Positions 54,155 through 62,256 of a DNA stretch of 64,000 nt are shown one piece after another. Position numbers and translations under genes: made by a program. Below the pieces are notes generated by a model, which worked only from the letters and a program-made list of their open reading frames with translations, ran no database searches and was not told the origin of the DNA. Origin of the DNA: JACMQW01 sp964536965 (lineage in GTDB: Bacteria > Bdellovibrionota > UBA1018). The stretch covers positions 1-64,000 of the forward strand of contig CAZIAL010000009.1 of assembly GCA_964536965.1 (NCBI GenBank). The letters run 5' to 3'. The number at the start of each line of letters is the position of its first letter. The stretch's first letter is position 1.

Positions 54155-55023
54155 CCGAACGTGCCGTGAATTTCGGGAATGAAGCGGAGACCTTTCAGAG
54201 GGGTTCGGTCGAAGCCCGGAACATGATAGATCATCAGCGATTCCATAAGGGAAAAAAGCAGTTTCTGGTCGGCCAGCGTTCCTTGCGCGAGTTCGGGCAT
54301 CTTCCGGATCGGAGTCGACAGGCCGATATAGAAATCACCGACCGCCGCTTGGGTCGCTTCGAAGAACTGATGCTGAAACCCGGGCGCATAGTCTGCGGCC
54401 GTATCGGGTTTCGCCGATCGGCAGTCGGGGCACGTCCAGCAGGCGACCGAGATATGGCAGCGGAGTCGGGTGTCGGCCGAGAAATCGAGCAGGCTTCGTT
54501 GGCAGCCAAGGCAACGCAGAAGTTGGGGTTGAGTTCCATTCCATTGCAGGAGTTTGGCGAGATAAGCGTTGAGAAGCGCGAGAATCGTGCGTGCGTCGGC
54601 AGGGGCGTCGGAAAGGTCCGATCCCGGATCGCGTAGGGCATATTCCTCGAGGAGCGCGAGCGCGTTCGAATGGAGCTTGAACAAGTCGGGTGCATTCTCA
54701 CGATCCGGGGCCAGACGCAGCATCAGTTCATTAAAGACCGAGGCGAGGGAGAGGATCTCGAAGTTTTTTCGGAGGCCCTCGAACGACTTCCGAATCGTCG
54801 CTTCTTCGACATGGTAAAGCTCCGCGCCCGGCTTAATCGAGAGTCTCCAGGTCGCGGCGACGAAAGGTTCGAGCGTGCCGCCGAATCGGCGCGACTGGAC
54901 CGAGTTTCGCGCGATCGCCGAAATTTTTCCGTGCGACTCGGTGAGGGCGGTCACGATTCGATGGCGTTCTTCATACGCCACCGAGCGCAAGACGATCGCG
55001 GTCACTTCGAAAACTTCGGCCAT
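54151..55023 (-). CDS. recO: DNA repair protein RecO
   Basis: RecO works with RecR/RecF in loading RecA at gaps. The N-terminal OB-fold (TAIVLRSVAYEERHRIVTALTESHGKISAIARNS) and the zinc-finger-like CLGCQRS...CWTCPDCRS of the C-terminal helical domain identify it. Length 290 is slightly long. Cysteines of the zinc knuckle are conserved. Confidence 0.9.
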   Translation of the reverse strand: MAEVFEVTAIVLRSVAYEERHRIVTALTESHGKISAIARNSVQSRRFGGTLEPFVAATWRLSIKPGAELYHVEEATIRKSFEGLRKNFEILSLASVFNELMLRLAPDRENAPDLFKLHSNALALLEEYALRDPGSDLSDAPADARTILALLNAYLAKLLQWNGTQPQLLRCLGCQRSLLDFSADTRLRCHISVACWTCPDCRSAKPDTAADYAPGFQHQFFEATQAAVGDFYIGLSTPIRKMPELAQGTLADQKLLFSLMESLMIYHVPGFDRTPLKGLRFIPEIHGTFG

Positions 55024-55057
55024 AGGGCGAGACTATAACGAGAGAGCGGGACGATAA

Positions 55058-56425
55058 CTAGCGCGCCGGTTTGCGAACGGGCTTTTTTCCCGAGCTATGG
55101 CGGCGATAGGCGGGAACTTCGGTCCGGCTGCAGCCACCGACCTCGAGCGACCTTGCGATCTCTTCGCCGGGGAGGGTGGCGTACTGGATCACGCGGGCGA
55201 TGTGCCGCTGGACGACGCAGCTCTTAAACCAAGTTTGCGAGGCGGGAGTTCCGTAGACGCTCCGGTATTCGATTTTGTCGGTCGCGGAGCGATACTTTCC
55301 ACCCCAGTGGAGACCCTCGATGAGATCCAGTGGGGTCATTCGCTTCCACACGGTCCCTGCTTCATGGGTCTCGCGGTTCATCCGAAAATAGTACTGGAGG
55401 AGGGAGATCTCCCGCGAACCGGCGTTATAGATGGCGTCGGCGAGGAGCCAGCCGGTATGCAGGGGAAACTTCGGGCTTCGGTAGGGACGTAGGCATGGGC
55501 GGGAAAAGGTCTTCCCGGGTGCATAGGTCTGCGCAGCTTTCATGGCGGGCGGCACATAAACATCGAAGAGGCGGCGCAGCTCACGCCCCTTGGCGGCGAT
55601 TCCCAGCGAGAGATCCGAACAATTTTTCACGAAGGACGTAACGGACCGGAACCGGACCGTCTGGAGAAGGGTGTCGCCCGCGGGAAAGTCCGCGATCACG
55701 TCGGCAGGCTCGATGTTCTCGAAATCGCGCGGCGTGAGTTCGTAGTCCGGGCGCCCGGCGATCCGTGCGAGCGCGATTTTATGGAAAGGCCGGACGAGAT
55801 CGGTAGGCAACGTCCCGACCGAACACGAGATGCCGACGGGCCACCCGAGTCGTCGCTGTTCGTCCTCGGTCCGTGTCCGCATAAAATGGCACCATTCGAT
55901 CAGGTTAATCTGGCCGATGCCGCACGAAAAATTTCCTCCGTCGTCGGAGATGCCGAGATCCGAAAGCAATGATTCCTGTTTGAGGGCCCCGAAAAGAATC
56001 TGGGGCGGCATCTCCGCGAGTTCGGCGGCGTCGTACAGGGCGGCGATTTTAAGTTCGAGCCGCTCCGCCTGCTTCGTCCACATCCATGCCCAGGCGATCG
56101 CGGACGCGGTTTGGCTTCCAGGATTCGCGCGCTCGCGCCGCTGGATTTCCCGCGCCCGGCAAACACTCAAGTCGGCTTTGTACTCCACCGTCCAGTAACG
56201 AATCGCAGCCTCGTCGAGATCAGCGGGGAGGTCCGCCTGGGGGTTGGTCACGGTGGATAGATCGAGGCAGGGGACGAGCTTCGGGACCAGGTCTTCCACG
56301 CAGGCGACCGGAGGATTCTCCCAGTCGAACTGGGTCGGGGTGAACGCATCCGCCGGAGAGGGGGAACTCAGAAGCAGAAAAATGCCGACGGCCCCGAACC
56401 CGATTCGCGCTCTCCATGCACCCAT
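55058..56425 (-). CDS. Exported lysozyme-like (lytic transglycosylase-like) protein
   Basis: The 455-residue protein has a signal peptide (cleavage near ADA, about residue 27). Residues 144-175 read LFGALKQESLLSDLGISDDGGNFSCGIGQINL. Glu151 followed by G-I-G-Q-I-N at 169-174 matches the SLT/goose lysozyme catalytic Glu and GxxQ patterns. A second region (DAIYNAGSREISLLQYYF) resembles the closing Tyr-Asn-Ala-Gly motif of the same fold. The tail is basic. It would cleave peptidoglycan. It differs in sequence from the lysozyme-like gene in the 45-kb cassette. Confidence 0.72.
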   Translation of the reverse strand: MGAWRARIGFGAVGIFLLLSSPSPADAFTPTQFDWENPPVACVEDLVPKLVPCLDLSTVTNPQADLPADLDEAAIRYWTVEYKADLSVCRAREIQRRERANPGSQTASAIAWAWMWTKQAERLELKIAALYDAAELAEMPPQILFGALKQESLLSDLGISDDGGNFSCGIGQINLIEWCHFMRTRTEDEQRRLGWPVGISCSVGTLPTDLVRPFHKIALARIAGRPDYELTPRDFENIEPADVIADFPAGDTLLQTVRFRSVTSFVKNCSDLSLGIAAKGRELRRLFDVYVPPAMKAAQTYAPGKTFSRPCLRPYRSPKFPLHTGWLLADAIYNAGSREISLLQYYFRMNRETHEAGTVWKRMTPLDLIEGLHWGGKYRSATDKIEYRSVYGTPASQTWFKSCVVQRHIARVIQYATLPGEEIARSLEVGGCSRTEVPAYRRHSSGKKPVRKPAR

Positions 56426-56473
56426 ACCTTTAGGCTAGCATGCGCTCCAGGGGCTGTCCTATTCTGGAGCGGA

Positions 56474-57406
56474 ATGGAGATTTTCACCGACCTCGCGCAG
56501 CGCCTGATTCCGCTCTACCTTGTGGTCGGTGCCGGAATCTTCGCGGGACGTGTGCTCGCGATCGATCGCGATTCGCTGGCGAAACTCGTGATTTATCTGA
56601 TCTCGCCGATCGTCGTTTTCACGAACGTCAGCCAGGTCGCGCTCCGTCCCGAGTTTCTTGCGGTTCCTATCGGATTCGCGATCCTCTGCTCGATCATCGC
56701 CGTCGGATTCTTGGCGATCTCTCGCGCCGCCGGACGATCGATCGGGGTGGAAGGAGCGGCGGGAAACCTGCTCGCATTTTCCGCGGGTAACGCGAATACG
56801 GGTTATTTCGGATTGCCGGTGGCGATCATGCTCTTCGGGCCGGAATCAGTCGGCGTATATCTGCTCTTCATCCTCGGGTTTCTCCTCTACGAAAACTCCG
56901 TGGGATTCTACATCCTCGCGCGCGGAAAGGCGACGGCGCGGGAAGCGTTTCGCCGGCTGTTCCGCTTGCCGGCGATCTACGCGTTCGGCGGCGCGATTCT
57001 CGCGAATCGCCTGGGTCTGCGGATCGAGGGTGTATACGCCGATTTTTCCGGGTTTTTTCGCGGAGCTTATTCGGTCCTCGGCGTGATGCTGATCGGACTC
57101 GGCGTCGCCCAGCTCCGCACCTTCCGCTTCGACTGGAAATTCACACTCGCCACTTTCGTGGGTAAATTTCTCGTGTGGCCGCTGCTCGTCGGTCTCTTTA
57201 TCGAGTTCGACCGGACCTCGTTTCACCTGTACGACGAGCAGGCCCACCGGATGATGTTGCTGATCGCCTGCTGTCCGCTCGCCGCGAACACGGTGGCCTT
57301 CGCCACTCTGCTCGACACGGAGCCCGAAAAAGCGGGGGTGTCGGTCCTGCTTTCGACGATTTTCGCCCTCTTTATGATCCCCGCGCTCGTGGCGCTCTTC
57401 TTCTAG
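56474..57406 (+). CDS. Auxin efflux carrier (AEC) family transporter
   Basis: The 310-residue protein has about ten hydrophobic helices in two repeats. Features are LIPLYLVVGAGIFAGRVLAIDRDSLAKLVIYLISPIVVF and FSAGNANTGYFGLPVA, the conserved Asn/Gly region of the family. Bacterial AEC members export small organic acids such as malate or malonate. Substrate unknown. GGAGCGGA precedes the ATG. Confidence 0.88.
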   Translation: MEIFTDLAQRLIPLYLVVGAGIFAGRVLAIDRDSLAKLVIYLISPIVVFTNVSQVALRPEFLAVPIGFAILCSIIAVGFLAISRAAGRSIGVEGAAGNLLAFSAGNANTGYFGLPVAIMLFGPESVGVYLLFILGFLLYENSVGFYILARGKATAREAFRRLFRLPAIYAFGGAILANRLGLRIEGVYADFSGFFRGAYSVLGVMLIGLGVAQLRTFRFDWKFTLATFVGKFLVWPLLVGLFIEFDRTSFHLYDEQAHRMMLLIACCPLAANTVAFATLLDTEPEKAGVSVLLSTIFALFMIPALVALFF

Positions 57407-57450
57407 GACGTTCGCGAGGTCCCGAAATGCCCGGAAAAACTGTTAACTTC

Positions 57451-57480
57451 TTGGCCGATCGGGCGCACCCTCGCTATAGA
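57451..57480 (+). promoter_or_regulatory. Possible promoter upstream of motA
   Basis: TTGGCC (57451-57456), 18-base spacer, TATAGA (57475-57480). This leaves a 117-base leader before motA. No clear sigma-28 (flagellar) consensus is seen. The assignment is weak. Confidence 0.3.
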
Positions 57481-57603
57481 AAAGACTAACAATTTCGAAT
57501 AGTTGATTTAAGTGTCCGGAAACCCGCCAGTTTCGCTCAACTTTTAGTCAGTCTTGTTCGAAAAGCTCTTTGGAAGAGTTCAACCGTTAGGCGGGTCACC
57601 CCT

Positions 57604-58482
57604 ATGTTGGTCATTATTGGCGGAATTTTTGTCTGCGTCTGCGTGTTCGGCGCCTTTGCCGCGCACGGAGGAAATCTCGCGGTGCTTTGGCAGCCGGTCG
57701 AGGTCGTCATCATCGTCGGCGCCGGTATCGGGGCTACGATCATCTCGTCCAGTCCAGCCGTTCTCAAAGAGATCATGCACCAGATTCTCCTGACCTTTAA
57801 AGGCAAGCCGCCGACCAAAGCGGAGTACACCGAGCTACTGCTCCTCATGTACGAAATCATCAAGACCGCGAAAGGCAACCCGCTCTCGCTAGAAGCCCAC
57901 GTCGAAAAGCCGGAAGCCTCCGAAATTTTCAAACGATATCCTTCCGTAATCTCCAACCATCACGTTCTGCACTTCCTCTGCGATACGCTGAAAGTCCAGA
58001 TCTCGGCCCCGATGTCGCCCTACGATCTCGAAGACCTCATGGACAAGGACATCGACTCGATTCACGCGGGCGAAATGAAAGCGGCGGTTCAGGTCGGTAA
58101 GTTCGGGGACGCGATGCCGGGTCTCGGGATCGTCGCCGCCGTTCTCGGGATCGTGCAGACCATGGGTAAACTCACCATGGGTAAAGAAGTCATCGGTCAC
58201 TCGGTCGCCGCCGCACTCGTCGGTACCTTCCTCGGGATTCTCGTATCCTACGGATTCGTCGGTCCGCTCGCGGCCCGCATCGAGCTCGGGATCAACGACA
58301 GCGGCGGAGTATTCAACGCCGTGAAAGTCGCGCTTCTCGCTTACGCGAAGGACTGCTCGCCTAAAGTCTGCGTCGAGTTCGCTCGTCGCTCCATTCCACC
58401 GGAAGTTCGCCCGAGCTTCGAAGAAGTCGATAAGGCTACTTCCAACGCCGGTAAAGGTGGCGGCGCCGCCGCCGCCGCGTAA
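57604..58482 (+). CDS. motA: Flagellar motor stator protein MotA
   Basis: MotA forms the stator ring around MotB and couples ion flow to rotation. The 292-residue protein has the expected four helices: N-terminal MLVIIGGIFVCVCVFGAFAAHGG, then VVIIVGAGIGATII, and the C-terminal pair around MPGLGIVAAVLGIVQTMG and VAAALVGTFLGILVSYGFVGPLA. The conserved Pro of the PGLGIVAAVLG segment, needed for torque, is present. The large cytoplasmic loop (about 70-165) lies between. The Gly/Ala-rich tail GGGAAAAA is a minor oddity. Fourteen bases separate it from motB. Confidence 0.95.
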   Translation: MLVIIGGIFVCVCVFGAFAAHGGNLAVLWQPVEVVIIVGAGIGATIISSSPAVLKEIMHQILLTFKGKPPTKAEYTELLLLMYEIIKTAKGNPLSLEAHVEKPEASEIFKRYPSVISNHHVLHFLCDTLKVQISAPMSPYDLEDLMDKDIDSIHAGEMKAAVQVGKFGDAMPGLGIVAAVLGIVQTMGKLTMGKEVIGHSVAAALVGTFLGILVSYGFVGPLAARIELGINDSGGVFNAVKVALLAYAKDCSPKVCVEFARRSIPPEVRPSFEEVDKATSNAGKGGGAAAAA

Positions 58483-58496
58483 GGCGAGGAATCCCC

Positions 58497-59246
58497 GTGG
58501 CAGAAGCAAAACAGCCGATCATCATCAAGCGGAAAAAAGCGGGGCACGGCGGAGCCCACGGCGGAGCGTGGAAAGTCGCCTTCGCCGACTTCATGACCGC
58601 AATGATGGCCTTCTTCCTCGTCATGTGGCTCATGGGCTCCGACGAGGAAACCAAGGCCTCGATCGCCAACTATTTCAACAACCCGACCTCCGCGCTGCGG
58701 ATCGATCTCTCGAGCCAGCAAGCGGTTCCGCTCGGTGATCGGACCGGCGCCGGCGAAAGCGTTCTGCAGGGAGCGGACGGCCAGGTGCCGGAGGATCTCG
58801 TACAGAAACCGTCGAAGCCGCTGCTCGAGGGAAATACTCAGGCCGAAGACGCCGCGGACGCGGCGGCGAAACTCGCGAGCTCAGGTGACCGCGTCTTCGT
58901 CGAGGTCATGCGATTCTCGGTTCTCGAGGACGACCTATTCCAGCCCGGCAGCGCCGATCAGTGGAAACCGGGCGTCGAGAAAATCTTCGCCAAAATCGGC
59001 AAGCTCGCGAAGAACCAGGAACGCGGAAAACTCACGATCCGTGGTTCATGGGGCAACGAGGAATCCGGAAGTTACGACTTCCAGGTCGCCCGTACCGTCG
59101 CGATCGCTCGCTTTCTCGTGGACCACCGACTCGTCGAAGACGAGCGCGTGAACACGACCATGCGCCGGAAGAAATCCGGAACGGGCGACGACGAAACTCG
59201 CGGCCCGGCCGCGAGCGGCCCGCGCATCGAATTCATTTTCCAGTGA
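58497..59246 (+). CDS. motB: Flagellar motor protein MotB with divergent OmpA-like domain
   Basis: The 249-residue protein starts at GTG with a GGCGAGGAA site. After a basic cytoplasmic start, the single helix AFADFMTAMMAFFLVMWLM carries the invariant ion-binding Asp of MotB. The periplasmic region should hold an OmpA-type peptidoglycan-binding domain. The equivalents of the GHTD and NxxLSxxRA motifs are altered here (IRGSWGNEESGSYDFQVARTVAIARFLVD), so wall anchoring may be unusual. The end is short, SGPRIEFIFQ. It overlaps nothing and follows motA. Confidence 0.9.
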   Translation: MAEAKQPIIIKRKKAGHGGAHGGAWKVAFADFMTAMMAFFLVMWLMGSDEETKASIANYFNNPTSALRIDLSSQQAVPLGDRTGAGESVLQGADGQVPEDLVQKPSKPLLEGNTQAEDAADAAAKLASSGDRVFVEVMRFSVLEDDLFQPGSADQWKPGVEKIFAKIGKLAKNQERGKLTIRGSWGNEESGSYDFQVARTVAIARFLVDHRLVEDERVNTTMRRKKSGTGDDETRGPAASGPRIEFIFQ

Positions 59247-59263
59247 TTCGTCCGCTTTCCGAT

Positions 59264-60346
59264 TTACGGATGACAGTAGTGCATGAGCATGCCACTGGAG
59301 AACATGCGCTGGCGAACGTCGTCCTCGACATCGAAGAGCCGTGGCTCGGTCCAGTTCGAATCCAGGATGAGAAACTGCTCGCGGCCGTTCGGAGGCATGA
59401 AGTAGCCGACAATGAGCGCGCCGTGACCGCTGTAGGCGCGTTCGCCCGTCGCCCTCGGAAGCCAGAGGCGTCCGTCGGATCTCGTGGGCCGATCGACATC
59501 GACCACGCGAATCGGCTTATTTTTCATCTCCGGGCCGATGAAGTATTCCACCGCCACGGGATAACCCTGGTCCAGCACGGACTTGATTTTCGAAATGTAC
59601 TGCGCGGATTTGGCTTCCCGTAGCTCCTTGGTCGGTGGTTTCTTCATCTCGACCGTCGTGCAGTCGAGATCGAATTCACGGGCTTTCTTCCGCATGACCA
59701 GTCCAAAGTTCGAATTGTTTTTCGGCGTCGCGTAGTACGCATTCGAAAGGGATCCGAAAAGAAGGGTGCGCTTTTCCTCGTCGGCGAGCTGCTTCGCCAG
59801 TTTTTCGGACCACTCGCTGGAGTGGCCGTTCAGGTGGAGCTGGTGGAAGAGATGTTCTCCGACATGCCCCATGCAAATCTCGTCGGCTTGTTCCACCGGG
59901 TCGAGGATGGGCTGAAAGGCGGAGTGGCGGAGTTTACGTCCTTCGGAGTCGACGAGTTTCAAGTTCTCCAGATTCAGCAGGTAAATTCGCTTCTCGGAAG
60001 GGTGATAGAACATGAGGTCCTGGGAGATGCCGTTCTTCTTCACGAGCCGACCGAGAAACTGTCCTTCGAAAGGCTTTCCCTTTCCCACGCCGACTTGCAT
60101 GGACGATCCGATACCGACTTGGAATCTCCCGACGCGAACCGGATCGGCGACCTTCGCCGGTATCGTCGCTTCGGGGATCGTAAAAAGCACCGGGCAAGAA
60201 TATCGGCGGTCGATGCGTTCCGCGTGGAGCCGGTCCGCCGCCGATGCGGGCAGGAAGGTCGACGAAAAGAGCGCGATCGATAGGAGTGCGGCCAAATGCC
60301 GGGCGTTCCGGGCGGTCGCGTCGGTTCTCCGATTAGCGCCCTTCAC
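59264..60346 (-). CDS. Exported protein with papain-/C39-like peptidase features
   Basis: The 360-residue product from the GTG at 60346, which has a GGGGGA site and follows the end of the metallopeptidase-like gene with a 14-base overlap. An N-terminal signal peptide ends near ASAA. Residues about 156-180 (EQADEICMGHVGEHLFHQL) contain a Gln and a Cys, and SGHGALIVGYFMPPNGREQFLILDSNW supplies a His and Asn/Asp in papain-like order. The fold call is by motif only. Paired with the upstream gene it forms a two-gene exported unit. The frame also opens from an earlier GTG at 60379. Confidence 0.5.
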   Translation of the reverse strand: MKGANRRTDATARNARHLAALLSIALFSSTFLPASAADRLHAERIDRRYSCPVLFTIPEATIPAKVADPVRVGRFQVGIGSSMQVGVGKGKPFEGQFLGRLVKKNGISQDLMFYHPSEKRIYLLNLENLKLVDSEGRKLRHSAFQPILDPVEQADEICMGHVGEHLFHQLHLNGHSSEWSEKLAKQLADEEKRTLLFGSLSNAYYATPKNNSNFGLVMRKKAREFDLDCTTVEMKKPPTKELREAKSAQYISKIKSVLDQGYPVAVEYFIGPEMKNKPIRVVDVDRPTRSDGRLWLPRATGERAYSGHGALIVGYFMPPNGREQFLILDSNWTEPRLFDVEDDVRQRMFSSGMLMHYCHP

Positions 60347-62024
60347 GGATTTCCCCCATGACTTTGCGGACGATCTCACGAAGATCCGTTTGGTTCCGTT
60401 TCAGGAGGAGCACATCCCTCACGGTAGGGGATTTCAGGCGTCCCTCCTTTAGCATCTTCGCGTATAGGTTCACTTCGCGCGAGACCGCGCGATTCAGCTC
60501 GAGCGTCCAGTCGATCTGCGCGAAGAGCTGTTCGAGTTTCCGCGGGGTGATCGACCGGGAGGTCGCCCCCTGCTGCGTAAATCGAAATCGGACGCTCCCG
60601 CCCATTTCTTGGCGCCGCCAAGTTCCGTCACTTCTCAGCACGTCGATCGGAATCTTCACTTCGATGAGATAACCCTTCTTTCCGAGGAATACGTCATCGC
60701 GGATCGAAATGGGTCCGCCTTCGACCGGGTGCAGCCCCTTTCGGCGGGCGAGCTTCGCTTCTTCGACGAGCCGGGTGACGACTTTGCGCGCATCCGAGAC
60801 CGCGGTCTGGATGTTGTCGTTCAGGATGTCTATCCAGTTCATGTAGTCGCCGAGTCCCCGGGTCATCACCCCGATGCCGGTGCGACCCAAGTCGGACGGA
60901 TCCTGGTCCAGAAACTGATCGAGCGCTTTCCGGGCGGCGCTCGAGTATTCGTCCCATTCGACTGCATTCGCGCCCATTCGTCGGTATTCCGAGTAGAGAT
61001 CTTCGACTTCGCTGCGAAGCTTCTCTCCGCGCACGGATGAAGCGAGAAACTCGGAGAATTCACGCTGAAGGACTTTGTTGATTCGAGCGTCCAGGTAGGC
61101 CGCTTCGACGATATGGGCGGGAATTTCGTCCACATAGAGATCGCCCGCGCGGTAAAAGTCTCCGGCACTGAGGGGGTCGTCGCGAAACTGGTACAGATTG
61201 TCGCGCTGTCGCCTGCCGATCGCGCCGAATTTCTTAAACCGCGGATCGAGCTTGACCCAGACATGGTACGGGCTTGGGCGACCCTGGGCCGCGAGGGTCT
61301 GCACGATCATGTGCACGGACTCATGCGCTTCGATCGCGAGAAATTTGTCCTTCAGCAATCCTTCCATCGATGGATTGAAAATGGCCGGACCTTTTTCGCT
61401 CTCGAGGAACGCTTCCCATTCATTTTTTCCAAGCAATCCGACATCCATGCTGAATTCACCGATTTTCAGTTTTTCGGCGAAGGATTTGGCGAGGTGGTTG
61501 TAGACGGTCTCGCCCATGGTGTCGAAGATCAGTTTCGTGCGCCAGGTTCGAAATGAGAGGTCGACGATCATCCGAATCTTCGCCGCCGGAAGATCGGCGA
61601 GGCCCGCGTTGCGGAGGGAGCTGCGAAGAGCCTTCAGCGTGGGCACCCTCCGCGACTCGAACGCCGGTCGCAGCACCTCGGTCAATTTCGCGCGCTCGAA
61701 CGCCGGGAGGGCGTCGATGATCTTTAAGGAATCAAGACCGTCTTCGACGAAGCGTTCGACGTTGAAGTTTTTCAGCTGCGTGCCGAGCTTCTGGAGGTAG
61801 GCCTCGACCTTCGCTTGGAGGACTCTCGCCCGCGCGGGAGTGTAGGTCGTCCGGTCTTGGAGATTCCGGAACTGAGAGAGAATCTTACCCGATTCGATTT
61901 CGAGGGTTGCGGCGCAGACCGGATCGATCGGAGTCTTCGCGGCGGACGCGGAATCCGCCGACAAGAGCGCCCACGCGAACGCGAGCACGACGGTTCTGGG
62001 GGTCACGGCCATCCAGGCTTGCAC
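60333..62024 (-). CDS. Exported metallopeptidase-like protein with HExxH
   Basis: The 563-residue product from GTG 62024, chosen because AGAGGGA lies five bases upstream; an ATG at 62012 is the alternative. A signal peptide ends near SASAA. EAHESVHM has the zinc motif HESVH (bases 61311-61325, about residues 234-238), and DEIPAHIVEA about 80 residues later may give the third ligand Glu. A helical N-terminal region precedes it. No family name. It is coupled to the papain-like gene downstream. Confidence 0.5.
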   Translation of the reverse strand: MQAWMAVTPRTVVLAFAWALLSADSASAAKTPIDPVCAATLEIESGKILSQFRNLQDRTTYTPARARVLQAKVEAYLQKLGTQLKNFNVERFVEDGLDSLKIIDALPAFERAKLTEVLRPAFESRRVPTLKALRSSLRNAGLADLPAAKIRMIVDLSFRTWRTKLIFDTMGETVYNHLAKSFAEKLKIGEFSMDVGLLGKNEWEAFLESEKGPAIFNPSMEGLLKDKFLAIEAHESVHMIVQTLAAQGRPSPYHVWVKLDPRFKKFGAIGRRQRDNLYQFRDDPLSAGDFYRAGDLYVDEIPAHIVEAAYLDARINKVLQREFSEFLASSVRGEKLRSEVEDLYSEYRRMGANAVEWDEYSSAARKALDQFLDQDPSDLGRTGIGVMTRGLGDYMNWIDILNDNIQTAVSDARKVVTRLVEEAKLARRKGLHPVEGGPISIRDDVFLGKKGYLIEVKIPIDVLRSDGTWRRQEMGGSVRFRFTQQGATSRSITPRKLEQLFAQIDWTLELNRAVSREVNLYAKMLKEGRLKSPTVRDVLLLKRNQTDLREIVRKVMGEIREGR

Positions 62025-62221
62025 GGAAATCCCTCTCCACTCTCGGGCCCCCGTCCTGGGGACCACCCATCCAGCTTTGATTGTGACATCCGGAGTGCGA
62101 TCCGGCGAAAAAAACTCAGCGTCAATCTTCCGGCGGCGCTGGAGAGCGTGGTCCGGAGGCGCGGCGAAAAATATTCATCAATATCAGTAGTTTAAACGAG
62201 TATTAGCGTTCGATTGGGGCA

Positions 62222-62250
62222 TTGACTGGGTCGGGGGCATTGGATAGTCC
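62222..62250 (+). promoter_or_regulatory. Candidate promoter, leaderless arrangement
   Basis: TTGACT (62222-62227), 17-base spacer, TAGTCC (62245-62250), then six bases and the ATG at 62257. No Shine-Dalgarno is present, and the expected transcription start coincides with the ATG. Confidence 0.4.
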
Positions 62251-62256
62251 CTGCCC

